Source: Tsuneonella sediminis
GTDB taxonomy: Bacteria; Pseudomonadota; Alphaproteobacteria; Sphingomonadales; Sphingomonadaceae
Direction of reading: 5' to 3'
Length of the DNA: 64,000 bases
Assembly: GCF_051912845.1 (NCBI RefSeq)
Contig: NZ_JBNCBU010000003.1
Coordinates: 152,883-216,882, forward strand
The notes beneath the pieces were generated by a model. The model was not told where the DNA came from and made no database searches. It saw only the letters and a program-made list of their open reading frames with translations. The translations under genes and the position numbers were made by a program. Positions 51,126 through 59,065 of the stretch are shown one piece after another; the first letter of the stretch is position 1, and every line of letters starts with the position of its first letter.

Positions 51126-53504
51126 GTGACCGATCGCAACGACACTCTATCCGAGCTGCCGGCGGAAATGCCGATGCTTGCGCTGCTGGGTCTGCGCGAC
51201 CCTGACGGCGGAGACTGGAATCGTCTTCGGGCACTGCAATTTTCGCAGATCAATCAGACCTTTCGGCTGCGCATAGCGCTGCATGCGGTCTGTGCGACGA
51301 TCGCGATCTGGGTCTACGCCGGAAAGGCACCGGCCGTCCTGATCCTGGCGTTCGTCGCGGCGCTTGGGGGCGGGTTGTTCTACGCCCTACGGACAGACCG
51401 GGTCTTCACGCTGGGGGAGCGGGTCCGGATCACGCGCAGCGAGATGAACCGCAAGGCGCTTTCCACCGCGGCAGTCGCGCTTGCCTGGTCGATTCCCTCG
51501 CTGGCGCTCGGCTTCTACGGCGGGGATGCTGAGCGGACCGCCATCGCGCTTCTCGTCGCGATCCTCCTCCTCGGATCGACCCTCGCGCTCGGAGTCGCGC
51601 CGCTCGTGACTGTGGTCTTCGGCTCCATCACGGCTCTGTCCTGCTTCGTAGCCTTCCTCTTCTTCGGCCAGTACGGCATGGCGCTCGCGACTGTGACGCT
51701 TTGCGCGGTCGTCACGGTGGGCGTGACCCAAGTCGCGCGCGTACACCTGACGGCGTGCCTCGCCGAAGCCGGCAATGCCGAGAAGAGCGAAGTCGTCTCG
51801 CTGCTCCTGCGGGAATTCGAGGAGAACCAGGCCGACTGGCTCTGGCAGATCGATACCAACCGCCTCGTGCGTTCGGCCTCGCCCCGGTTCGCCTTCGCGC
51901 TGGGACGGGCGGTCGACGAGGTCGAAGGCCGGCCGTTCCTCGAACTGATCAGCGGCGAGGCGTGGGAGACCGGCCAGTTTCCCTCGAGCCTGCACGATCT
52001 CGCAGAGCGCCTGAAGCGGCGGGAAAGCTTCTCCAACCTGCTGGTCAAGGTGGCGATCGGACGCGAGCAGCGCTGGTGGGAGCTGTCCGGCACCCCGATG
52101 CTCGACGACAACGGGGCCTATCTCGGCATCCGCGGAGTGGGATCGGATGTCACCGAACAGCGTGAATCGAGCGAAAAGATCGCCTACCTTGCGCGGTACG
52201 ACACCCTCACCGGCCTGCCAAACCGCCTCATGCTGACCGAGGCGCTTGGCGATGCGCTGCGCTATGCCGAGCAATGGCGGACCCGCTGTGCTTTCCTGAT
52301 GATCGACCTCGACCGCTTCAAGGCGGTAAACGATTCGCTGGGACATCAGGTCGGAGACAAGCTGCTCGCGGAAGTTTCGTCGCGATTGAAGGCGGTGCTT
52401 TCCGATGACGAACTGTGCGGGCGGCTGGGCGGCGACGAATTTGCCGTTGTCATCCGCGATGCGAGCGACCGCCAGTGCATCGAGCGGGTGGCAAAGACGG
52501 TGATTGCGCGGCTGTCGCAGCCCTACGAGGTCGAACAGCACACCCTTTACGTCGGCGCGAGCGTGGGGTCGGCCATCGGTCCCCGCGATGGCCAGACGGT
52601 CGAGGAACTCATGCGCAATGCCGATCTTGCGCTGTACCGGGCGAAGGATGAAGGCGGCGGCGAGCACCGGCACTACGAGCCTGCGCTCCATGCCAACGCC
52701 GAGGAACGCCGCCAGCTCGAGTTCGCCTTGCGCCGCGCATTGGAGAACCGGGAACTCGAACTCAACTTTCAGCCGGTCGTCAACGCCAACAGCGAAGAGG
52801 TCGTCAGCTTCGAGGCGCTCGTCCGGTGGAACAGCGCGCTGCACGGCCCCGTCAGTCCGGGCAAGTTCGTGCCGATTGCCGAAGACACTCGCCTTATCGT
52901 TCCGATCGGAACGTGGGTCATGGAGCAGGCCTGCCGCGAGGCGACCCGCTGGCCCGAGCACGTCCGGGTGGCGGTCAACGTTTCGCCGGAGCAGTTGTTC
53001 GAGCCAGATTTTGCCTCGACCGTCGTCAATGCGCTGTCGGCAAGCGGGCTGGAGGCGCGCCGCCTCGAGCTAGAAGTGACCGAGTCGATCTTCCTGCGCG
53101 ATGCCAGCGTGGCGCGCTCCTCGCTCGAACAGTGCATGGCGCTCGGCTGCACCGTTGCGCTCGACGACTTCGGGACCGGGTATTCGTCGCTCGGTTACCT
53201 TCGCAAACTGAGGTTCTCGACGATCAAGGTCGACCGAAGCTTCGTCCAGGGAGCCGCGCAGAACAGCAAGGAAAGCCTGGCGATCATCCGTGCCGTCGTC
53301 GCGATGGCCGACAGCCTCGAGATGGCCACCACCGCGGAAGGGGTCGAGAGCGTGGAGGAGGCGGAACTCGTCAGGCGGCTGGGCTGCACCAAGATCCAGG
53401 GCTACTATTTCGGCCGTCCGATGCGCGCAGAGGAGGCCTTGCAGCTCTTCCGCCGTCGGCGTTCCGACATTCCCGACCGGATCAGCGCCCGCCCGGCAGC
53501 CTGA
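51126..53504 (+). CDS. Membrane GGDEF-EAL protein (c-di-GMP cyclase/phosphodiesterase)
   Basis: A 792-residue protein that can make and degrade cyclic di-GMP. The N-terminus holds about five to six membrane helices (roughly residues 35-200), then a PAS domain (about 235-340), a GGDEF domain (about 350-510, RLGGDEFAVVI at about 433) and an EAL domain (about 525-775). EAL catalytic residues are all kept: FEALVRW, NVSPEQL, ELEVTESIF, ALDDFGTGYSSL, TIKVDRSFV and TAEGVES. Both activities may be present, with the PAS or membrane part choosing between them. GTG 51126 is used; a TATAAT element precedes it. Convergent with purQ. Confidence 0.93.
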   Translation: MTDRNDTLSELPAEMPMLALLGLRDPDGGDWNRLRALQFSQINQTFRLRIALHAVCATIAIWVYAGKAPAVLILAFVAALGGGLFYALRTDRVFTLGERVRITRSEMNRKALSTAAVALAWSIPSLALGFYGGDAERTAIALLVAILLLGSTLALGVAPLVTVVFGSITALSCFVAFLFFGQYGMALATVTLCAVVTVGVTQVARVHLTACLAEAGNAEKSEVVSLLLREFEENQADWLWQIDTNRLVRSASPRFAFALGRAVDEVEGRPFLELISGEAWETGQFPSSLHDLAERLKRRESFSNLLVKVAIGREQRWWELSGTPMLDDNGAYLGIRGVGSDVTEQRESSEKIAYLARYDTLTGLPNRLMLTEALGDALRYAEQWRTRCAFLMIDLDRFKAVNDSLGHQVGDKLLAEVSSRLKAVLSDDELCGRLGGDEFAVVIRDASDRQCIERVAKTVIARLSQPYEVEQHTLYVGASVGSAIGPRDGQTVEELMRNADLALYRAKDEGGGEHRHYEPALHANAEERRQLEFALRRALENRELELNFQPVVNANSEEVVSFEALVRWNSALHGPVSPGKFVPIAEDTRLIVPIGTWVMEQACREATRWPEHVRVAVNVSPEQLFEPDFASTVVNALSASGLEARRLELEVTESIFLRDASVARSSLEQCMALGCTVALDDFGTGYSSLGYLRKLRFSTIKVDRSFVQGAAQNSKESLAIIRAVVAMADSLEMATTAEGVESVEEAELVRRLGCTKIQGYYFGRPMRAEEALQLFRRRRSDIPDRISARPAA

Positions 53505-53516
53505 TCACCGGCCGGT

Positions 53517-54194
53517 TCAGGCTCCGACGAGCGCCCCGATCGCGCTTTCGAACAAGACCCTGCCATCCGACCCGCCAAGCTCGGGCTCGATGGCGCGTTC
53601 CGGATGCGGCATCATCCCGAGAACGTTGCCCGCGGCGTTCAGCACGCCCGCGATCCCACGCTGCGAACCGTTGATGGCCTCGACGTAGCGGAACGCGACT
53701 CGCCCTTCCCCCTCGATCCGGTCGAGGGTCTGGTCGTCCGCGAAATAATTCCCGTCGTGGTGGGCAACGGGGAAGGTGACCACCGATCCAGCCGCGTAGC
53801 TCGAGGTGAACAGCGACTGGCTGTTCTCCACTCTAAGCGGCACGGGGCGGCAGGTAAAGGTGAGCTGGGCATTGCGCATCAGTGCGCCGGGCAGCAGTCC
53901 GCTTTCGGTCAGGACCTGGAAACCGTTGCAGACGCCAAGTACCGGCACCCCGCGGTCCGCCGCGGCTACGACCGCGCGCATGACCGGGCTGCGGCTCGCG
54001 ATGGCGCCGCACCGCAGGTAATCGCCATAGGAGAAGCCGCCCGGAAGGGCGATGAAATCGAGGTCGGGGGGAAGATCGGCGTCACCATGCCAGACCCGCA
54101 ATGCAGCTTCGCCCGACACCTTCTCGAGCGCAACCGCCATGTCACGATCACAATTGGATCCGGGGAACGTGATGACTGCACCGCGGAATGCCAT
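53517..54194 (-). CDS. purQ: Phosphoribosylformylglycinamidine synthase, glutaminase subunit
   Basis: A 225-residue class I glutamine amidotransferase that gives ammonia to FGAM synthase in purine synthesis. The nucleophile is Cys89 in VLGVCNGFQVL and the His-Glu pair is in MMPHPERAIE. ATG 54194 (MAFRGAVITFPGSN) overlaps the purS stop by one base (TGATG). Together with PurS and a PurL elsewhere it makes the multi-subunit enzyme used by alphaproteobacteria and Gram-positives. Confidence 0.95.
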   Translation of the reverse strand: MAFRGAVITFPGSNCDRDMAVALEKVSGEAALRVWHGDADLPPDLDFIALPGGFSYGDYLRCGAIASRSPVMRAVVAAADRGVPVLGVCNGFQVLTESGLLPGALMRNAQLTFTCRPVPLRVENSQSLFTSSYAAGSVVTFPVAHHDGNYFADDQTLDRIEGEGRVAFRYVEAINGSQRGIAGVLNAAGNVLGMMPHPERAIEPELGGSDGRVLFESAIGALVGA

Positions 54195-54433
54195 CAGGCG
54201 GTCTCCAGCTTTTCGATCCGGTAGTTCTCGATCACCATGTTGGCGAGAAGCTTGCGGCACATCTCGTCGAGCGTCTCGTCGCTGGTTCCGTCGGCCACGT
54301 CGAGTTCGATCAGCCGGCCGACCCGGACGTCGTCCACGCCGGTGAAGCCGAGGCCCTCGAGCGCGTGGTGAACGGCACGGCCCTGCGGATCGAGCACCCC
54401 GGGCTTGAGGCTGACATAAACACGGACTTTCAT
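54194..54433 (-). CDS. purS: Phosphoribosylformylglycinamidine synthase, PurS subunit
   Basis: A 79-residue PurS, the small subunit that bridges PurL and PurQ. The whole family core is present: KVRVYVSLKPGVLDPQGRAVHHALEGLGF and VGRLIELDV, with CRKLLANMVIENYRIE near the end. ATG 54433 is chosen because the longer frame to 54550 adds a basic leader with no match. It lies head-on from the TonB receptor and is separated from purC by two foreign-looking genes. Confidence 0.93.
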   Translation of the reverse strand: MKVRVYVSLKPGVLDPQGRAVHHALEGLGFTGVDDVRVGRLIELDVADGTSDETLDEMCRKLLANMVIENYRIEKLETA

Positions 54434-54710
54434 GGTGCGGGCCTCTTCATCGGTCGCTGGGCGCAGTCGCGGGCGCCTATGCCGCCGCCGCGCGAGAAGG
54501 GCAAGCAGCGGCGGTACGCGGCGTTGGACCGAGGTGCCCGATGAGAGCATTCGGTTGTAGCATTTCGGTCACACATTGCCGACTTACAGTGCTCACGGGC
54601 GAAGAGTTGCGCAGAACCTTCTTTGCCGCTCTCGCGCGCTCCTCCAAAACCGGTGCAGGGCCGCACGAACCTGCGCATATCGGCGCAGCATCGATTCAAA
54701 GGACGATGCC

Positions 54711-56924
54711 ATGACCACTCGACCCATCCGCTCGACCGGACGCCTCCTCGCCATGACGGCCCTGTCGCTGGGCACCATTGCCGGGGCTTCTCCCGCCTTC
54801 GCGCAGGCGGCCGCCGACGGTGCGGAGGCTCCTGACGGTGGACTCGCCGAGATCATCGTGACCGCGAACCGCCGCGAGGAAAACCTGCAGGACGTCCCGG
54901 TGTCCGCGGCGACCCTGTCGGCCGACGCCGTCCAGTCGATCCTCTCGGCGGGGGGCGAGGTCACCGCGCTTTCGGGTCATGTGCCGGGATTGTTCATCGA
55001 GAGCTCGAACGGGCGCGCCGCGCCGCGCTTCTACATACGTGGGCTCGGCAACACCGATTTCGACCTTGCCGCATCGCAGCCGGTGTCGGTCGTCATGGAC
55101 GACGTCGTCCTGGAGAACGTCACGCTGAAGGCGTTTCCCATCTTCGACATCGACCGTGTCGAGGTGCTGCGCGGCCCCCAGGGCACCCTGTTCGGTCGCA
55201 ACACCCCCGCCGGCATCGTGAAGATCGACACGGTCAAGCCGGGCGACGTCTATGCCGCCCAGGGTTCGATCAGCTACGGCACCTTCAACACGGTCTCCCT
55301 CGAATCCGCGATCACGATTCCCATTGCGCCGGGTGTCGCATCGTTGCGGGTATCAGGCATGCTGCAGCACCGGGACGACTGGATCGACAACGGCTTCACG
55401 GGCGAACGCGATGCGCTGGGCGGCTACGACGACCGCGCGGGCCGGGTCCAGTTGCTCCTCACCCCGACGCCGCGGCTCGAGGTTCTGGGCTCGATCCAGC
55501 ATCGCTGGTTCGACGGTACGTCGACGCCCTTCAGGGCCAACATTCTCGGTCCCGGCAACAACGACCTTAACGCGAATTACGACCGCGACACCGTGTTCTA
55601 CGATGCGGGGGGGAACAACCCGGCGCGGTACAAGGCGTGGATCGGCTCGCTCAACACCAAGTACGATTTCGGCGGCGCGACGCTCACCTCGATCACGGCC
55701 TGGGCCAAGAGCAAGGGGCGCAGCCGCGGCGACATCGACGGTGGCAACCTGGTGACCGGCCCCGGGTCCATCCCGTTCCCCTCGGACACGCAGGATTCGA
55801 TCGATCTCGACCAGTTCACGCAGGAAATCCGGCTGGCCTCCGATGCCGCCGGCCCGTTCACCTGGCAGGTCGGCGGATTCTATTTCGACAGCGATTTCGA
55901 CGTCACCACTGTGGGCTACAACTTCCCGCCGCCGGTCACCGTCAATCACACGAACGAAAGCTGGGCGCTGTTCGGGCAAGGCACCTTCAACCTGTCCGAC
56001 CGTGCGAAAATAACCGCCGGCCTTCGCTACACCGATGACGAGAAGAATTTCGTGGTCGTGTCCGGAGCCGCGCCGCAGCCGCGCCAGGTCGAGGACGACC
56101 GGCTGAGCTGGGACCTGTCGGCTTTCTTCGACGTGTCGGAGGATGCCAGCGTTTTCGCCAGGATCGCCAGCGGTTTCCGGGCCCCGACCATCCAGGGGCG
56201 CGACGTCGCATTTTTCGCTCCGCCGTCGATTGCGACGAGCGAGAAGATCATGAGCTACGAGGCTGGCTTCAAATCCGAATTTGCCGGGCGAACGGCGCGG
56301 ATCAACGGCGCGGTCTTTTACTACACCATCACCGATCCGCAGTTTTCCGCCGTGGGCGGGGCGGGCAACCTCGTCCAGCTTGTCAACGCCGACAAGGGTC
56401 GCGGCTACGGCTTCGAGCTCGACAGCGCCTTCCAGCCCACCAATGCGCTTACGTTGACCGCTGGCCTCAGCTACAACGACACGCGGATCAAGGATCCGAC
56501 ACTGCTTGTCGGGATTTGCGCGCAATGCACGGTGACCGATCCGCTGGTTACCGTCGCCGGCTCTCCGCGTGCGCGGGTCGACGGCAACCCGTTTCCCAAC
56601 GCACCGAAGTGGATTGCCGATTTCACCGCACGCTATGGCGCGCCGGTGGGTGCCGATGGCGAAGTGTTCGCGTACACCGACTGGACCTACCAGGGGGCCA
56701 CGAATTTCTTCCTCTACGAGAGTCGTGAATTCAACGCCGACAATCAGTGGGAAGGTGGCCTCAGGCTGGGTTACGCGCGGCTCGACGGCGCATGGGAGAT
56801 CGCCGCCTTCGTGCGCAACATCACCGATGCCGACAACGTGAAGGGCGGGATCGACTTCAACAACAACACCGCGTTCGTCAACGATCCGCGGGTGTTCGGA
56901 GTGTCGGGCCGCATCCGCTACTGA
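54711..56924 (+). CDS. TonB-dependent receptor (second in window)
   Basis: A 737-residue outer-membrane receptor with signal peptide (LLAMTALSLGTIAGASPAFA), a plug domain (LAEIIVTANRREENLQDVPVSAATLSADAVQSIL at the start; IDRVEVLRGPQGTLFGRNTPAGI) and a full barrel ending VFGVSGRIRY. AAGGA precedes ATG 54711. It sits between purS and purC on the opposite strand. It is not closely similar to the receptor at 21087 in the barrel; the substrate is unknown. Confidence 0.92.
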   Translation: MTTRPIRSTGRLLAMTALSLGTIAGASPAFAQAAADGAEAPDGGLAEIIVTANRREENLQDVPVSAATLSADAVQSILSAGGEVTALSGHVPGLFIESSNGRAAPRFYIRGLGNTDFDLAASQPVSVVMDDVVLENVTLKAFPIFDIDRVEVLRGPQGTLFGRNTPAGIVKIDTVKPGDVYAAQGSISYGTFNTVSLESAITIPIAPGVASLRVSGMLQHRDDWIDNGFTGERDALGGYDDRAGRVQLLLTPTPRLEVLGSIQHRWFDGTSTPFRANILGPGNNDLNANYDRDTVFYDAGGNNPARYKAWIGSLNTKYDFGGATLTSITAWAKSKGRSRGDIDGGNLVTGPGSIPFPSDTQDSIDLDQFTQEIRLASDAAGPFTWQVGGFYFDSDFDVTTVGYNFPPPVTVNHTNESWALFGQGTFNLSDRAKITAGLRYTDDEKNFVVVSGAAPQPRQVEDDRLSWDLSAFFDVSEDASVFARIASGFRAPTIQGRDVAFFAPPSIATSEKIMSYEAGFKSEFAGRTARINGAVFYYTITDPQFSAVGGAGNLVQLVNADKGRGYGFELDSAFQPTNALTLTAGLSYNDTRIKDPTLLVGICAQCTVTDPLVTVAGSPRARVDGNPFPNAPKWIADFTARYGAPVGADGEVFAYTDWTYQGATNFFLYESREFNADNQWEGGLRLGYARLDGAWEIAAFVRNITDADNVKGGIDFNNNTAFVNDPRVFGVSGRIRY

Positions 56925-56940
56925 GTGCAGGGGACCTAAG

Positions 56941-56981
56941 GGGTGCGGCGGGCGGAGCGAGCGCGCCCGCCAGCCGCACCC
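56941..56981 (+). terminator. Strong hairpin after the second TonB receptor
   Basis: A 9-bp outer stem GGGTGCGGC / GCCGCACCC (56941-56949 and 56973-56981) plus a 5-bp inner stem GGGCG / CGCCC with one 4-nt bulge makes a very stable hairpin 17 bp after the stop. Good candidate terminator for the receptor, though there is no clear T-run. Confidence 0.55.
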
Positions 56982-57016
56982 TCCTCGCGAAGGCGGACAG
57001 GCACCGGTATCCGGCC

Positions 57017-57907
57017 ATGAAGCTAGACCTCGTCTACAATCCCGCTGCGGGGAGCTTCCGGCAGGCCCGGCTCGACACGCTGTCCCGGGCATTCGAGGAG
57101 CGGGGCTGGAGCGTTCGCCAAGTCCCTTCGGCACGCCGCTGGACGCCTCGCGCCGATCCGCCCGATCTCGCCTGCGTGCACGGCGGCGACGGCACCTTGC
57201 GCGATGCGGTGCAGGCGCTGGGCGACCTGGCGGGCACCATCCCGCTGTGCATCGCCCCGTCGGGCACGATCAACCTGGTCGCGCGCGAACTTGGATATCC
57301 CTCCGACCCTGAGACGCTGGCGGCGCGCGTCACCCGGTCGTGGGGAGGTGGAGAGGGATCGTGGGTCGCGGCGCCGCTCTACAGGCTGGGCGACCTGCCG
57401 GTGGTCTCGTGCCTGTCGATCGGACCGGACAGCCATGCGGTCGCGCACGTATCGAGCGCGCTCAAGAAGCGCATCGGGCGTCTCGCCTATGTCGTCGCGA
57501 TGCTGCGCCTCATGCGGCGCTGGCCAAGGCAGGACATCCGCATTTCGGGCGAATTGGCCGACGGAACGCCGTTTTCCTGTTCCGCGGGCGCGGTCATCGT
57601 GAGTCACGGAGCGCTCTTCGCGGGGTCGTACCGCCTGTCGCCCAATGCCGCGCTGGTAGCCGATTCGGTGGAACTGATCGTGCTGGACCGACCCTCGCTT
57701 GTCGGGGTCCTCGCGTTCACAGCCGCCGCTTTCGCGGGCCTGCCGCTCGACCGGCTGGGGCTCGCAACCTTCCGCAGCGCGCGGCGCATCGAATTTGATC
57801 GCTGCGCAAGCCCCGTCCAGGTTGACGGAGACCACATGCCCGGCATCGGAACCGGCTGCGCATTCGCGGTCGAGCCGACCGGGATGACGCTGCGCTACGT
57901 GGTCTAG
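57017..57907 (+). CDS. Diacylglycerol/lipid kinase-family protein
   Basis: A 296-residue member of the diacylglycerol kinase catalytic family (YegS-like). The N-terminal nucleotide motif YNPAAGSF and the ATP-site motif VHGGDGTLRDAVQALGD (about residues 58-74) are present, then the short linker and a second barrel-like domain. ATG 57017 is chosen over the longer frame. It phosphorylates a lipid or long-chain base at the membrane in known members; the target here is unknown. It is the last gene before convergent purC, whose stop is three bases away. Confidence 0.85.
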   Translation: MKLDLVYNPAAGSFRQARLDTLSRAFEERGWSVRQVPSARRWTPRADPPDLACVHGGDGTLRDAVQALGDLAGTIPLCIAPSGTINLVARELGYPSDPETLAARVTRSWGGGEGSWVAAPLYRLGDLPVVSCLSIGPDSHAVAHVSSALKKRIGRLAYVVAMLRLMRRWPRQDIRISGELADGTPFSCSAGAVIVSHGALFAGSYRLSPNAALVADSVELIVLDRPSLVGVLAFTAAAFAGLPLDRLGLATFRSARRIEFDRCASPVQVDGDHMPGIGTGCAFAVEPTGMTLRYVV

Positions 57908-57909
57908 GG

Positions 57910-58713
57910 CTATTTCTTCGGTTTGGGCGACGACCGCAGCCGGCCGCGGTGTGCACTCATGTCGAGCACCTCGCCGGGCGACTGGCCGTCGTCCTGCAAC
58001 AGGCCGAGCCGCCGGGCCACTTCCTGGTAAGCCTGCTCCTCACCTCCGAGATCGCGGCGGAAGCGATCCTTGTCGAGCTTTTCGCCGGTCGCGATGTCCC
58101 ACAGGCGACAGCCGTCGGGGCTGATCTCGTCCGCGAGGATCGTCCGGCTGAAATCGTTGTCCCAGATGCGCCCGAATTCCAGCTTGAAGTCGATCAGGCG
58201 GATGCCGATCGCGGCGAACATTCCGCAGAGAAAATCGTTGATGCGGATCGCCATCGACGAGATGTCCTGCATCTCCTCGTGACTTGCCCAGTTGAAGCAG
58301 GCGATCTCTTCCTCGCTCACGAACGGGTCGCCGAGCGCGTCGTCCTTGTAGCAGTACTCGATAAGCGTGTGCGGAAGCGGCTCGCCTTCCTCGATCCCGA
58401 GCCGCTTGGTCAGCGACCCGGCGGCGACGTTGCGCACGATGACCTCGATCGGGATGATCTCGACCTGCCGCACCAACTGCTCGCGCATGTTGAGGCGGCG
58501 GATGAAATGAGTGGGGATTCCGATATGAGCGAGGCGGGTGAAAACGTATTCGCTGATACGGTTGTTGATCACGCCCTTGCCGTTGATCGTACCCTTCTTC
58601 TGGGCATTGAAGGCAGTGGCATCGTCCTTGAAATACTGGATCAGCGTGCCGGGCTCCGGGCCCTCATAAAGGATCTTGGCCTTGCCTTCGTAAACCTGGC
58701 GGCGGCGGGACAT
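57910..58713 (-). CDS. purC: SAICAR synthetase
   Basis: A 267-residue PurC, making SAICAR from CAIR and aspartate in purine synthesis. Landmarks are VYEGKAKILYEG, FKDDATAFNAQKKGTINGKGVINNRIS, EIIPIEVIVRNVAAGSLTKR and FGRIWDNDFSRTILADEISPDGCRLW, each in the usual order (seen in parts). ATG 58713 is preferred to the longer frame, which has no match. In many alphaproteobacteria it is next to purS and purQ; here a TonB receptor and a lipid kinase lie between. Confidence 0.95.
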   Translation of the reverse strand: MSRRRQVYEGKAKILYEGPEPGTLIQYFKDDATAFNAQKKGTINGKGVINNRISEYVFTRLAHIGIPTHFIRRLNMREQLVRQVEIIPIEVIVRNVAAGSLTKRLGIEEGEPLPHTLIEYCYKDDALGDPFVSEEEIACFNWASHEEMQDISSMAIRINDFLCGMFAAIGIRLIDFKLEFGRIWDNDFSRTILADEISPDGCRLWDIATGEKLDKDRFRRDLGGEEQAYQEVARRLGLLQDDGQSPGEVLDMSAHRGRLRSSPKPKK

Positions 58714-59065
58714 GGGCGGTGTGTCCTTCTGGGGAACGGGAAAACGAGGCGCCCCGGCGGAGCGGGTCGGCGGTGACTCGCGCGGCCGGGGCGTGTGTTC
58801 GCGCGCCTTAGGCAAAACCGCCCGCGAACGCAATTGGCGGTCGAATCGCTATAGCGGCGGACGATCGCGGCTAGCGGGGTGGGTTGGCGACAGGTTATCG
58901 GTTTTCGGGTGCCTTCCCGTTTGCCGCATCGCTCTTGACCCGGTAACCGACGACTTGTTGGGCTACGCGGTAATTGGCTGGCCACGGGAAACCAACGGGA
59001 TGGGCGGGCGTTTGGACGCTCGCGGCTGACCGGACAGGCGCGGGCACTCAGGGGGTCGGATTTCA
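58714..59065. other. Intergenic region between divergent purC and hybrid kinase
   Basis: This 352-bp gap has no convincing gene or RNA. It must hold the promoter of purC (minus) and of the kinase (plus). A TTGACC at 58935-58940 may be a kinase -35, but no good -10 follows at 16-18 bp. No repeat or riboswitch was recognised. Confidence 0.5.
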
